A stretch of 15,620 bases of DNA from JASFYU01 sp045046905. GTDB taxonomy: Bacteria; Bacteroidota; Bacteroidia; Flavobacteriales; Flavobacteriaceae. Location: NCBI GenBank assembly GCA_045046905.1, contig JASFYU010000200.1:1-15620 (forward strand), given 5' to 3'. The notes under the pieces are model-generated. The model saw only the letters and a program-made list of their open reading frames with translations, made no database searches and was not told the origin of the DNA. Below are positions 7,176 to 15,355 of the stretch, piece after piece; within the stretch, counting starts at the first letter, position 1; each line of letters opens with the position of its first letter. The position numbers and the translations under genes were made by a program.

Positions 7176-8024
7176 ATGAAATTGATTCGTTTTGGAGAAG
7201 TAGGGAATGAAAAACCCGGAGTATTAATAAACGGTAAACGAAAGGATCTATCCTCAAAATTTAAAGATTGGGACAGGGATTTCTTTCAAAATAATGGATT
7301 AGATAAAATTAAGGAAATTGTAAATGATGCTTCGGCTTTGGCAGGTGTCCCCGATGATGTGCGATGGGCTTCCTGCGTTGCGAGACCAGGTAAGGTAATT
7401 TGCATAGGCTTAAATTATTCCGATCATGCCGAAGAATCAGGGATGCCGATTCCTGAAGAACCTATCATTTTTCAAAAGGGCGCAAATACGGTTGTAGGCC
7501 CTTTCGACGATGTCCTGATTCCCAGAAATAGTAAAAAAACAGATTGGGAAGTAGAGTTGGGCATTATTATCGGAAAAGATGCAAGATACTTGGAAAGTAT
7601 TGTCGAGGCAAAAAATTACATAGCCGGATATTGCATTTCTCATGATGTTTCCGAAAGGGAATTTCAACTAGAGAGCGGAGGCCAATGGACCAAGGGAAAA
7701 TCCTGTGATAATTTCAATCCGCTAGGCCCTTTTCTAGCTACACCAGACGAATTGGGTGACGTTAACAACCTATCCATGGAGCTTCATGTTAATGGTAAAC
7801 AAATGCAGAAAGGCAATACCAGCTTTATGATTTTCAATTGCGAGAATATCGTGCATTATCTTTCCCAGTTCATGACATTGGAAGCCGGAGACATCATAAG
7901 TACCGGCACTCCTCCAGGTGTTGGTTTTGGCATGAAACCACCTCAATATTTAAAAGAAGGTGACATTGTAAAAGTCTTGATCGAGGGATTGGGGACACAA
8001 AAACAGATATGTGTGAATGCATAA
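7176..8024 (+). CDS. FAH-family hydrolase, probable 2,4-diketo-3-deoxy acid hydrolase
   Basis: The protein has 282 residues and belongs to the fumarylacetoacetate hydrolase family, whose members cleave C-C bonds next to a keto group using Mg2+ or Mn2+. An N-terminal cap (about 1-70) is followed by the catalytic domain with metal ligands E125 and E127 (DWEVELGIIIG) and D157 (SHDVSEREFQ), then K173, and the C-terminal STGTPPGVGFG loop. Its length and these motifs match the hydrolases that split 2,4-diketo-3-deoxy-L-fuconate or -rhamnonate into pyruvate and lactate. Fumarylpyruvate or homoprotocatechuate enzymes are close relatives, but no aromatic pathway genes are nearby. It is 23 bases after the lactonase gene, and 78 bases without a clear promoter or terminator follow it. 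The reaction is inferred from family plus neighbours. Confidence 0.9.
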   Translation: MKLIRFGEVGNEKPGVLINGKRKDLSSKFKDWDRDFFQNNGLDKIKEIVNDASALAGVPDDVRWASCVARPGKVICIGLNYSDHAEESGMPIPEEPIIFQKGANTVVGPFDDVLIPRNSKKTDWEVELGIIIGKDARYLESIVEAKNYIAGYCISHDVSEREFQLESGGQWTKGKSCDNFNPLGPFLATPDELGDVNNLSMELHVNGKQMQKGNTSFMIFNCENIVHYLSQFMTLEAGDIISTGTPPGVGFGMKPPQYLKEGDIVKVLIEGLGTQKQICVNA

Positions 8025-8102
8025 CTATTCAGCTTCCATACGTTGAAAAGTGATGGTGTTTTAACAGCTACAAAAAATTAAATACAACTAAACTGAAATT
8101 AA

Positions 8103-9728
8103 ATGAAAGGACTGGATACTCTCGATTGGATTGTTATTGCCGCTTATTTTCTTGTTCTATTGGGCGTTGCCTGGTGGGTCATCAAGCAAAAGCAAGAAAA
8201 CACGGAAGATTACTTTTTGGCAGGAAGAAATATTGGCTGGTTTGTCGTAGGCGCCTCCATTTTTGCATCCAATATAGGATCGGAGCATGTTGTGGGATTG
8301 GCAGGAAACGGTGCCGGAGACAAAATGCCCCTTTTGATTTATGAACTGCATGCATGGGTCGTATTGATGCTGGGCTGGGTATTTCTGCCGTTTTATGCCA
8401 GAAGCGGGGTCTTTACCATGCCGGAATTTTTAGAAAAGCGATTTGATGCCCGCTCCAGATGGGTGCTTTCCATTGTTTCTTTAATTGCCTATGTCCTTAC
8501 CAAGGTTTCCGTTACCATTTACGCAGGTGGCGTAGTGGTATCAGCCTTGTTAGGGATACCCTTTTGGATAGGTGCTGTTGCCACGGTCATTTTAACTGGT
8601 ATATATACTGTTTTAGGAGGAATGAGGGCAGTAGTGTATACAGAAACTATTCAGGCCATAGTTCTTGTAATCGGTGCAGGGATACTAACATTTATGGGAT
8701 TGGATGCCGTTGGCGGATGGGGAGAACTCAAGGAAACGGTAGGAGCCGATTACTTTAATATGTGGAGACCGAATTCAGATCCCGATTACCCATGGCTACC
8801 GCTCTTTCTTACTAGCACCATTGTAGGTATCTGGTATTGGTGTACCGATCAGGTAATTGTACAAAGGGTACTTGCCGCAAAGAATATCAAAGAGGGAAGA
8901 CGCGGAAGTATCTTTGGGGCCCTATTGAAATTAATGCCCGTGTTCCTCTTCTTAATACCGGGCGTAGTAGCCTTGGGCCTAAAAATGCAAGGGAAAATAC
9001 ATTGGGACAGTCCGGATGAAGCGTTTCCTGTATTAATGACTAACCTATTGCCTTCAGGCCTTAGAGGTTTGGTCGCTGCTGGATTATTAGCGGCCCTGAT
9101 GAGTTCTTTGGCGTCGGTTTTTAATTCTTGTTCCACCTTGTTTACTCTTGATATTTACAAGAAGTTAAAACCGAACAAACCCGAAAATGAACTAGTGAAA
9201 ATGGCTAGGGTAGCAACATTTTTTATGGTAGGTTTAGGCCTGCTATGGATTCCTGTAATTACAAGATTGTCTAGTGGACTTTATGAATACCTTCAGAATG
9301 TCCAAGCCTATATTTCGCCTCCGATAACCGCCGTTTTCTTACTTGGTATATTTTATAAACGCATGAATGCCAATGGAGCAATTGCCACTTTAGTTGGAGG
9401 TCTGATTATTGGATTTACCAAACTTACTTTGGAGATTACCAAATCTAGCTTTACAGAGGGCAGTTTTGTATATAAATTGGCAGATATTAACTGGTTGGTC
9501 TTCGGTTCCTATTTCTTTGCTATTTGCGTTGTCATTGGCGTAACTGTAAGCATGTTCTATCCCGCACCATCGGAAAAGCAATTACAAGGGTTGACATTTG
9601 GAACAGTGAGTGAGGAACAAAAGGTAGCCAATAAGTCAAGCTATAATATTTGGGATATTATAGTTTCAATCGTGGTCGTAATATTGATAATTTATATCAT
9701 GTTGTCTTTCAGTTCTCTTTCATTATAG
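8103..9728 (+). CDS. Sodium/solute symporter, SGLT-like
   Basis: The protein has 541 residues and belongs to the solute:sodium symporter family (SLC5/SGLT branch), an inner-membrane protein with many hydrophobic helices along its length. Family marks include the early GRNIGWFVVGASIFASNIGSEH segment, TGIYTVLGGMRAVVYTE, the CTDQVIVQRVLAAKN motif and LLAALMSSLASVFNS near the sodium site. The last helix (IIVSIVVVILIIYIM) is at the C-terminus. It probably imports the monosaccharide (or sugar acid) used by the surrounding enzymes. The 78-base gap before it is the largest inside the operon, so a weak internal start of transcription is possible, but I see no consensus box. ATG 8103 follows an A-rich leader. 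Confidence 0.93.
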   Translation: MKGLDTLDWIVIAAYFLVLLGVAWWVIKQKQENTEDYFLAGRNIGWFVVGASIFASNIGSEHVVGLAGNGAGDKMPLLIYELHAWVVLMLGWVFLPFYARSGVFTMPEFLEKRFDARSRWVLSIVSLIAYVLTKVSVTIYAGGVVVSALLGIPFWIGAVATVILTGIYTVLGGMRAVVYTETIQAIVLVIGAGILTFMGLDAVGGWGELKETVGADYFNMWRPNSDPDYPWLPLFLTSTIVGIWYWCTDQVIVQRVLAAKNIKEGRRGSIFGALLKLMPVFLFLIPGVVALGLKMQGKIHWDSPDEAFPVLMTNLLPSGLRGLVAAGLLAALMSSLASVFNSCSTLFTLDIYKKLKPNKPENELVKMARVATFFMVGLGLLWIPVITRLSSGLYEYLQNVQAYISPPITAVFLLGIFYKRMNANGAIATLVGGLIIGFTKLTLEITKSSFTEGSFVYKLADINWLVFGSYFFAICVVIGVTVSMFYPAPSEKQLQGLTFGTVSEEQKVANKSSYNIWDIIVSIVVVILIIYIMLSFSSLSL

Positions 9729-9740
9729 GTTTCAACATTT

Positions 9741-12575
9741 ATGGATATTAAGCAAGAATTAAAAAGGATTTTACCTGCTGACCGTATCAAATGCAAGTAT
9801 ATTGATATTGTATCGTTTGGACCGGATGCCGGTTTTTATAACCTTATTCCCAGAGCTGTAGTTTTTCCTATTAATGAAGAGGAAATTATTTCTTTATTGG
9901 GTTTTTCGCAATTATATAAAATCCCTATTGTATTTCGTACTGGTGGAACGAGTCTTTCGGGGCAATCGATTACGGATGGCATCCTTATCGTTTTAAGTCA
10001 ATATTGGAACAAGGTGAAAATTGAGAATAAAGGCGGACAAGTAAGAGTGCAGCCAGGTATTACCGGAGCAATGGTAAATGCCCATCTAAAAAGATACCAA
10101 CGGAAAATCGGTCCGGATCCCGCAAGTATTAACGCAGCGATGATGGGCGGCATCTTGTCGAATAATTCTAGCGGTATGTGCTGCGGCACACAATACAATT
10201 CGTACCATACCACCAAATACATTCGCTTTATACTGCCTGATGGAAAAGTATTCAGCACAGAAAACCCCATGGATTTTAAGCGCTTTGAACATCAATGTAC
10301 TATGTTGTTCAATTGTTTGAGAAAACTAAAAAATAAAATAGCTTCCAATAAAGAATTATTCCAAAGAATTCGGAAAAAATACCAGACCAAGAATACCGTA
10401 GGCTATTCCTTGAATTCCTTTATCGATTACGAACACCCCTTAGACATTTTAGCACATTTGTTAATAGGGGCAGAGGGCACTTTGGCATTTATTTCGGAAG
10501 CTGTTTTGGAAACCATTCCAGATTACACCTACAAATCTACCGCTTTACTATTTTTTCCAACGGTATATGCGGCTTGCGAAGCAATCGTTCCTATAACCGA
10601 AGCAGGTGCCGCAATGGTAGAACTAATGGACCGTTCTGCCTTATACGCGGTACAGGAAATGGAAGGCATTCCTTCAATTGCGAAAGATCTTCCGCGGACC
10701 GCGGCGGCCTTGTTAATCGAATTTCAAGAAAATGATGAAGAGCGATTAAGAGAACAAGTGCATCAATTTAGGGTTTCGACGAACAGTTTGGAATTAATGG
10801 AACCTCCGGCTTTTACAGAAAATCTACAGGAACGGGCTTTACTCTGGAAAATTAGAAAAGGACTTTTTCCTGCTGTGGGTGCTGTTCGGGCACGTGGAAC
10901 CTCGGTAATTCTTGAAGATGTCGCTTTTCCCGTCAAGGAATTGGGCAACGCCATTTTAGATCTTCAAAAGCTATTTAAAAAACATACGTATTCCAATGCC
11001 ATCATTTTTGGACATGCCAAGGATGGGAATATACATTTTGTGGTCACCCAATCTTTTAGTTCTAAAAAAGAAGTAGAGCGATACGATCTTTTCATACATG
11101 ATGTGGTCGCACTTGTTGTGGAAAAATATGACGGCACTTTAAAGGCTGAACACGGAACCGGTCGCAATATGGCACCCTTCGTGGAAACCGAATGGGGAGG
11201 GGAAGCCTATGAAATAATGAAAGAAGTCAAGGAGGTAATCGATCCGCATGCCCTCCTTAATCCGGGAGTAATTATCAACGATGATAGGAAAGTACATATA
11301 AAAAACCTGAAGGAAATGCCTCCGGTTGAAGAGGAGATAGATAAATGTATTGAATGTGGTTATTGTGAGCATAAATGTCCAAGTCGTAACCTGACCACAA
11401 GTCCTAAAAGAAGAATAGTCGCACGAAGGGTTTTGCAACAACTCAAGGCCTCAGGGGACCACTCCAATTACAAATTGTTACAGCAACAATTTAAGTATGA
11501 AGGCATAGAGACTTGTGCCGTAGATGGTCTCTGTGCAACGGTTTGCCCTGTTGAAATTGACACCGGAGACCTTGTCAAAAGATTAAGGAGGGAAAACCAT
11601 TCAAAACTGGCCAATAAAATGGCGTTGCTTACGGCAAAAAACTTTGGACTGGTTCAATGGGCTGTACGTTTTGGATTAAAGTCGGGTTTTGTAATAAATA
11701 AAATCTTTGGCAAAAAATCGATGGAAAAAATTACTACACAAACAAAAAAAATAGTTTCCCAAATGCCTTTATGGATTTCACAAATTGAAACTCCGCCTAG
11801 TCTTTCTGTCCTAAGAAAGAAGGACCCTACTGGTAATGTTGGTACTAAAGACACATCCGTCGTTTATTTTCCAGCATGTATTACCAGAATGCTCGGCACC
11901 TATCGAGGGAAAGAAAAAAACATGATGGAAACTTTCATTAGCGTATGTTCTAAAGTTGGTATAGAAGTGTCGATTTTACAAGATATCAATTCCAGTTGCT
12001 GCGGTCAAATGTTTTCCTCCAAAGGCTTTGGTGCGGCCAATAATTTTACGGCTAACAAAATTATCGATAGCTTATGGGATTCAAGCGAAGAAGGAAAATT
12101 GCCCATCATTATTGATGTAAGTTCCTGCGCGTTTAACCTGCAACAAATCCGTCCTGTTTTGAATAATGAAAATCAGCAGAGGTATGACCGACTAAAGATT
12201 CTGGACGTGGTTGAATTTCTTAATGATATGGTGCTTCCAAAAAGTAATGTAAAATTCAAGAAAGAAAGTATCGCCCTTCATTCCGTTTGTTCCTTGGAAA
12301 AAATGAAGACGGAAGACAAGTTTTTAAATATAGCCAAACATTTTGCCAAGGAAGTGATGCTACCTAAAAACAACGGATGTTGCGGAATGGCCGGGGACCG
12401 AGGGTTCTTGTTTCCTGAACTTACAAAGTCCGCAACGAATTCTGAAAAAAGCGAAATAATCGAACATAAATGCGAAAGTCATTATTCCTCGACAAAGACA
12501 TGTGAGATGGCCTTATCGCAGGCAACGAATGAAAATTATGAGTCAATCTTATATTTGGTAGACGAGTGTATTTAA
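9741..12575 (+). CDS. FAD and Fe-S fused 2-hydroxyacid dehydrogenase
   Basis: The protein has 944 residues and fuses a GlcD-like flavoprotein to a GlcF-like iron-sulfur part. Residues about 35-260 are the PCMH-type FAD domain (FRTGGTSLSGQS near 65, GGILSNNSSGM, GAEGTLAFISE). The FAD-oxidase C-terminal domain follows, with FGHAKDGNIHF and EHGTGRNMAPFVE. A 4Fe-4S motif CxxCxxCxxxCP starts at C536 and a second, CAVDGLCATVCP, at C592. Two cysteine-rich CCG segments lie near 752 and 877. Relatives oxidise D-lactate, glycolate or D-2-hydroxyglutarate and pass electrons to the respiratory chain; YdiJ and Dld-type proteins share this layout. The preceding cleavage step would yield pyruvate plus lactate or glycolate, so this enzyme probably oxidises the second product. 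If the sugar is L-fucose or L-rhamnose the product is L-lactate, which is unusual for this largely D-specific family. It starts 12 bases after the symporter. Confidence 0.9.
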   Translation: MDIKQELKRILPADRIKCKYIDIVSFGPDAGFYNLIPRAVVFPINEEEIISLLGFSQLYKIPIVFRTGGTSLSGQSITDGILIVLSQYWNKVKIENKGGQVRVQPGITGAMVNAHLKRYQRKIGPDPASINAAMMGGILSNNSSGMCCGTQYNSYHTTKYIRFILPDGKVFSTENPMDFKRFEHQCTMLFNCLRKLKNKIASNKELFQRIRKKYQTKNTVGYSLNSFIDYEHPLDILAHLLIGAEGTLAFISEAVLETIPDYTYKSTALLFFPTVYAACEAIVPITEAGAAMVELMDRSALYAVQEMEGIPSIAKDLPRTAAALLIEFQENDEERLREQVHQFRVSTNSLELMEPPAFTENLQERALLWKIRKGLFPAVGAVRARGTSVILEDVAFPVKELGNAILDLQKLFKKHTYSNAIIFGHAKDGNIHFVVTQSFSSKKEVERYDLFIHDVVALVVEKYDGTLKAEHGTGRNMAPFVETEWGGEAYEIMKEVKEVIDPHALLNPGVIINDDRKVHIKNLKEMPPVEEEIDKCIECGYCEHKCPSRNLTTSPKRRIVARRVLQQLKASGDHSNYKLLQQQFKYEGIETCAVDGLCATVCPVEIDTGDLVKRLRRENHSKLANKMALLTAKNFGLVQWAVRFGLKSGFVINKIFGKKSMEKITTQTKKIVSQMPLWISQIETPPSLSVLRKKDPTGNVGTKDTSVVYFPACITRMLGTYRGKEKNMMETFISVCSKVGIEVSILQDINSSCCGQMFSSKGFGAANNFTANKIIDSLWDSSEEGKLPIIIDVSSCAFNLQQIRPVLNNENQQRYDRLKILDVVEFLNDMVLPKSNVKFKKESIALHSVCSLEKMKTEDKFLNIAKHFAKEVMLPKNNGCCGMAGDRGFLFPELTKSATNSEKSEIIEHKCESHYSSTKTCEMALSQATNENYESILYLVDECI

Positions 12576-12601
12576 GAATGTAAAAAAAAAAAACTACGAA
12601 G

Positions 12602-13930
12602 ATGAAAATCGAGAGAGTAATGGTCGCCAATCGTGGAGAGATAGCAATATGCCTTTTTTAGAGCCTGTGTTGAAATAGGGATTAAAACTATAGGCATTTA
12701 CACCTATGAATATAGGAACTCTTTGCATCGTTATAAGGCCGATGAATCTTACCAGATTGGAAATGATGACGAACCATTAAAACCATACTTGAATATCGAT
12801 GCAATCATAAAAGTGGTCAAAGAAAATTGTGTCGATGCCATTCATCCCGGTTATGGATTTCTCTCAGAGAATGCCCGGTTTGCTCAAAAATGCGTTGAAA
12901 ATGATATAATTTTCATAGACCTAAAGCATCGGTTCTAAAAGCCATCGGCGATAAGATTATGGACAAAGAGGTGGCAGTTGCCAACAATGTTCCCATTATC
13001 CAAAGTAGTAACAAAGACCTAACAGATATAATAACCGCTTTAAGCGAAGCTGAACGTATAGGGTATCCGCTTATGCTGAAGCAGCACGGGTGGCGGAGGT
13101 CGAGGAATGCATGTAATACGTACTCCGGATGAACTCAAAAAAGCGTTTTCTGAAGCACGAAGAGAATCTTTGAACGCGTTTGGAGACGATACTGTTTTTC
13201 TTGAAAAATTCGTGGAAAACCCCAAGCATATCGAAATACAGATTGTGGCCGATATGCACGGCAATATAGTGCACTTGTACGAACGAGATTGTTCAGTGCA
13301 ACGGCGTTATCAAAAAGTAATTGAGTTTGCCCCCTCATTCGGTCTGCCTAAGGATAAGCTGTATACATATGCAATAGATATTTGCAGAGCGGTCGACTAT
13401 GACAATATCTGCACTGTGGAATTTTTAGTAAATAAAGACGGAAGCATCTATTTTATCGAGGTAAATCCGAGAGTTCAGGTAGAACATACCGTAACCGAAA
13501 TGGTCACCAATATAGACTTGATAAAAGCGCAGTTGTTTATTGCTGGAGGCTATAAATTGTCAGATATACAAATAAAAATTCCAAATCAAGAATCAATAAA
13601 AGTGACAGGCCACGCCCTGCAATGTAGTATTACAACGGAAGATCCGTCCAACAATTTCAAACCAGATTATGGGGTTATTACAACCTATAGAAGTGCTTCG
13701 GGTTTTGGAATAGGATTAGATTCAAGAAGCATTTATCAAAACGTTGTCATTTCGCCATTTTTTGATTCGATGCTGGTAAAAGTTTCGGCTTTGAGTAGAA
13801 CTTTGGGAGGTTACTGCAGAAAGATGCGTAGGACTCCTTTCGAATTCGAGGGGTTAAGACCAATATGGCATTTCTTGATAATATTCTCAAACATCCCACT
13901 TTTAGGGAGGGAAGGTAATATACAGTGTTT
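12602..13930 (+). pseudogene. pyc: Pyruvate carboxylase, truncated and frameshifted
   Basis: This is the biotin carboxylase part of pyruvate carboxylase (pyruvate + CO2 to oxaloacetate). ATG 12602 opens with MKIERVMVANRGEIAI. An extra base in the T-run near 12653-12659 puts a TAG in frame. Reading resumes as HPGYGFLSENARFAQKCV, loses a base near 12917 (FIDLKHRF where FIGPKAS is expected), and loses two bases at 13082-13088, destroying the glycine-rich ATP loop, before RGMHVIRTPDELKKAF. The stretch 13107-13800 is well kept: ERDCSVQRRYQKVIEF, YFIEVNPRVQVEHTVTE and HALQCSITTED. One more shift near 13845 precedes NMAFLDNILKHPTFREG, ending by about 13930. The carboxyltransferase and biotin-carrier domains, about 60% of a normal enzyme, are missing. 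A run of 12 A lies just upstream (12582-12593). The fragment ends tail to tail with the sigma factor gene. Confidence 0.92.
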
Positions 13931-13943
13931 GGCTTTCGTGTTT

Positions 13944-14822
13944 TTAGTTTAAATCAAATGTTTCAATTATTAATCTAGAAGACAACAATTTTTTTACTGA
14001 TTTCAAGTTGTTTGGACTTTGCACAAAAGGATGATTTTGAAATAATTTTTGGTAATCGCTTAGCACTTTATTGTCATAATCGTTTATTTTTTCATTTGCC
14101 ATTTTTCCAATAGTTGTAATTCTATCTTTTTGAAAATGGAGTTCTATTGGGTCTACAAAGCCCATTTTTATGAAACTTACTGTTTTTTTTGCACATCTAC
14201 ATGGATTCTTTTTATTTATCAACCCACATTTATTTTTCATAAAATTGTAAAGTTGTTTCTTTGTTCTATGCAATTGTACTCTAAAATTTGCTTTAGAAAT
14301 TTCCATAACTTCACTACCTATAGTATCAGAAAATTCAAACAATTCGCCAATGATATATATGAATCGTTGTTCCCTTGTGAGGCATAGGAGCATGGCATTC
14401 ATACAGCTTATTTTAGCCTCTTCAATAATTATATTATTCTCTACTTCAAAAGAATAATTGGAAAGGGGTTCATTAGGAATGTTATCAAGTTCATTGCCAA
14501 AAGATTCAAAAGACATTTGTCTTTTTTCGTACTTACCTCTCTTCATATTAAGGAAATGATTTTTAACAATACGATACAACCATGTCCTAAAATTAGAATC
14601 ACTCTTAAAAGAGTCTAATTTAGTAATCATTTTAATCAGAACCTCCTGTGTAATGTCGGCAGCATCATTATTGTCGCTTACCATAGTAAGAGCTACGGTA
14701 TAAATCCAGTTTTGATGTTTTTTAATCAGGTTTTCGAGAGCTATTTTATCCCCGTTTAAAGCTTGCTTGATGAGGACATTATCTTCTATTTTTATATTTT
14801 TTTCATCAAAAATATTTTTCAT
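13944..14822 (-). CDS. ECF-type RNA polymerase sigma factor with C-terminal extension
   Basis: The protein has 292 residues, longer than the roughly 180-200 of a minimal ECF sigma factor. Region 2 spans about residues 25-97 (LIKKHQNWIYTVALTMV, ADITQEVLIKM, SNFRTWLYRIVKNHFLN), binding the -10 element and core enzyme. Region 4 spans about 140-195, with a helix-turn-helix around GSEVMEISKANFRVQLHRTKKQL. After it come CGLINKKNPCRCAKKT (C199, C208, C210) and an about 80-residue tail without a recognised domain. A possible metal or redox site at the cysteines is inference. No anti-sigma gene is visible in the window. ATG 14822 is chosen because it is the first start after the hairpin; the leader is A-rich. 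The DNA is AT-richer than the operon to the left, and the gene's last bases overlap the end of the pyruvate carboxylase remnant. Confidence 0.9.
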   Translation of the reverse strand: MKNIFDEKNIKIEDNVLIKQALNGDKIALENLIKKHQNWIYTVALTMVSDNNDAADITQEVLIKMITKLDSFKSDSNFRTWLYRIVKNHFLNMKRGKYEKRQMSFESFGNELDNIPNEPLSNYSFEVENNIIIEEAKISCMNAMLLCLTREQRFIYIIGELFEFSDTIGSEVMEISKANFRVQLHRTKKQLYNFMKNKCGLINKKNPCRCAKKTVSFIKMGFVDPIELHFQKDRITTIGKMANEKINDYDNKVLSDYQKLFQNHPFVQSPNNLKSVKKLLSSRLIIETFDLN

Positions 14823-14837
14823 TCTTTATTTTTTTAT

Positions 14838-14870
14838 AACTAAGCACAGACATAATACCTGTGCTTAGTT
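14838..14870. promoter_or_regulatory. Perfect 12-bp inverted repeat before the sigma gene
   Basis: AACTAAGCACAG (14838-14849) and CTGTGCTTAGTT (14859-14870) are exact reverse complements around a 9-base loop. The hairpin sits between the stop of the small secreted-protein gene (14877) and the sigma ATG (14822), 15 bases from the latter. No T-tract follows it on the - strand, so it is not a classic intrinsic terminator for the upstream gene. It could end or stabilise that transcript, act as a leader structure for the sigma gene, or be a protein-binding site. Confidence 0.7.
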
Positions 14871-14876
14871 TATTAA

Positions 14877-15350
14877 TTACTCCTTTGATTCAAGCAAATT
14901 CTTCAAACCAATTAACTCATCCGCTAAAAGTTTTTTTTGGGTAGCTAAAGTCCCCTCCAATTGTTCCATCGGAACAGGAGGAGCCATCAAAACAAAAGAA
15001 TAAATAACTCCTTCTCCATTTTTGGTTATTCTAGAAAAAGCCCTTCCAATACTTCCGTCAGGCATTGTCATGATCCAATCTACTGTTCCAAGTTTTTCAG
15101 AAACAACAGTTTCCATTTTAATAGGCATCTCTCCATTCGGTGTTACCATAACTGCTGATTTATTATCTGCTTTTGAAAATGCTTGTGTCCACAGGGGAAG
15201 GTTTTCTGGTATAGAAACAAATCCAAACACCATTTTATAACTCACATTAATTCCTACGCTTTGTACATCAAAAGGTTTTTGACTAAATGAAACTGTGCTC
15301 ACTATCATCATTACTCCGACAATCAAAAACTTAATTTTTATCTCTTTCAT
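14877..15350 (-). CDS. Small exported protein of unknown function, paralog 1
   Basis: The protein has 157 residues and I do not recognise the family. Residues 1-24 are a probable signal peptide (MKEIKIK, then LIVGVMMIVSTVSFSQ), so it is exported to the periplasm or surface. The mature part has a short VTPNGEMPIKMETVV segment, GTVDWIMTMPDGSIGRAFSRI, IYSFVLMAPPVPMEQLEG, and a charged, probably helical tail rich in K, L and E. It contains no cysteine and no lipobox. It is followed by the hairpin and sigma factor gene and preceded, after 5 bases, by a closely related gene, which suggests a tandem duplication in one transcript. Confidence 0.8.
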   Translation of the reverse strand: MKEIKIKFLIVGVMMIVSTVSFSQKPFDVQSVGINVSYKMVFGFVSIPENLPLWTQAFSKADNKSAVMVTPNGEMPIKMETVVSEKLGTVDWIMTMPDGSIGRAFSRITKNGEGVIYSFVLMAPPVPMEQLEGTLATQKKLLADELIGLKNLLESKE

Positions 15351-15355
15351 AATTT

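Noticed and set aside
8025..8102. Possible internal promoter or terminator in the 78-base gap before the symporter
   Set aside because: No TAnnTTTG element, no convincing stem-loop with T-run, and no riboswitch-like structure was found.
12582..12593. Run of 12 A as a terminator
   Set aside because: On the + strand it is an A-run, not a T-run, with no GC-rich stem before it. It is more likely leader sequence or a slippage-prone tract ahead of the pseudogene.
2660..15170. Similar ATPNGDVPL and VTPNGEMPI segments in the TIM-barrel protein's last domain and in the small exported proteins
   Set aside because: The match covers under 10 residues and the surrounding sequences do not align; it is best taken as chance.
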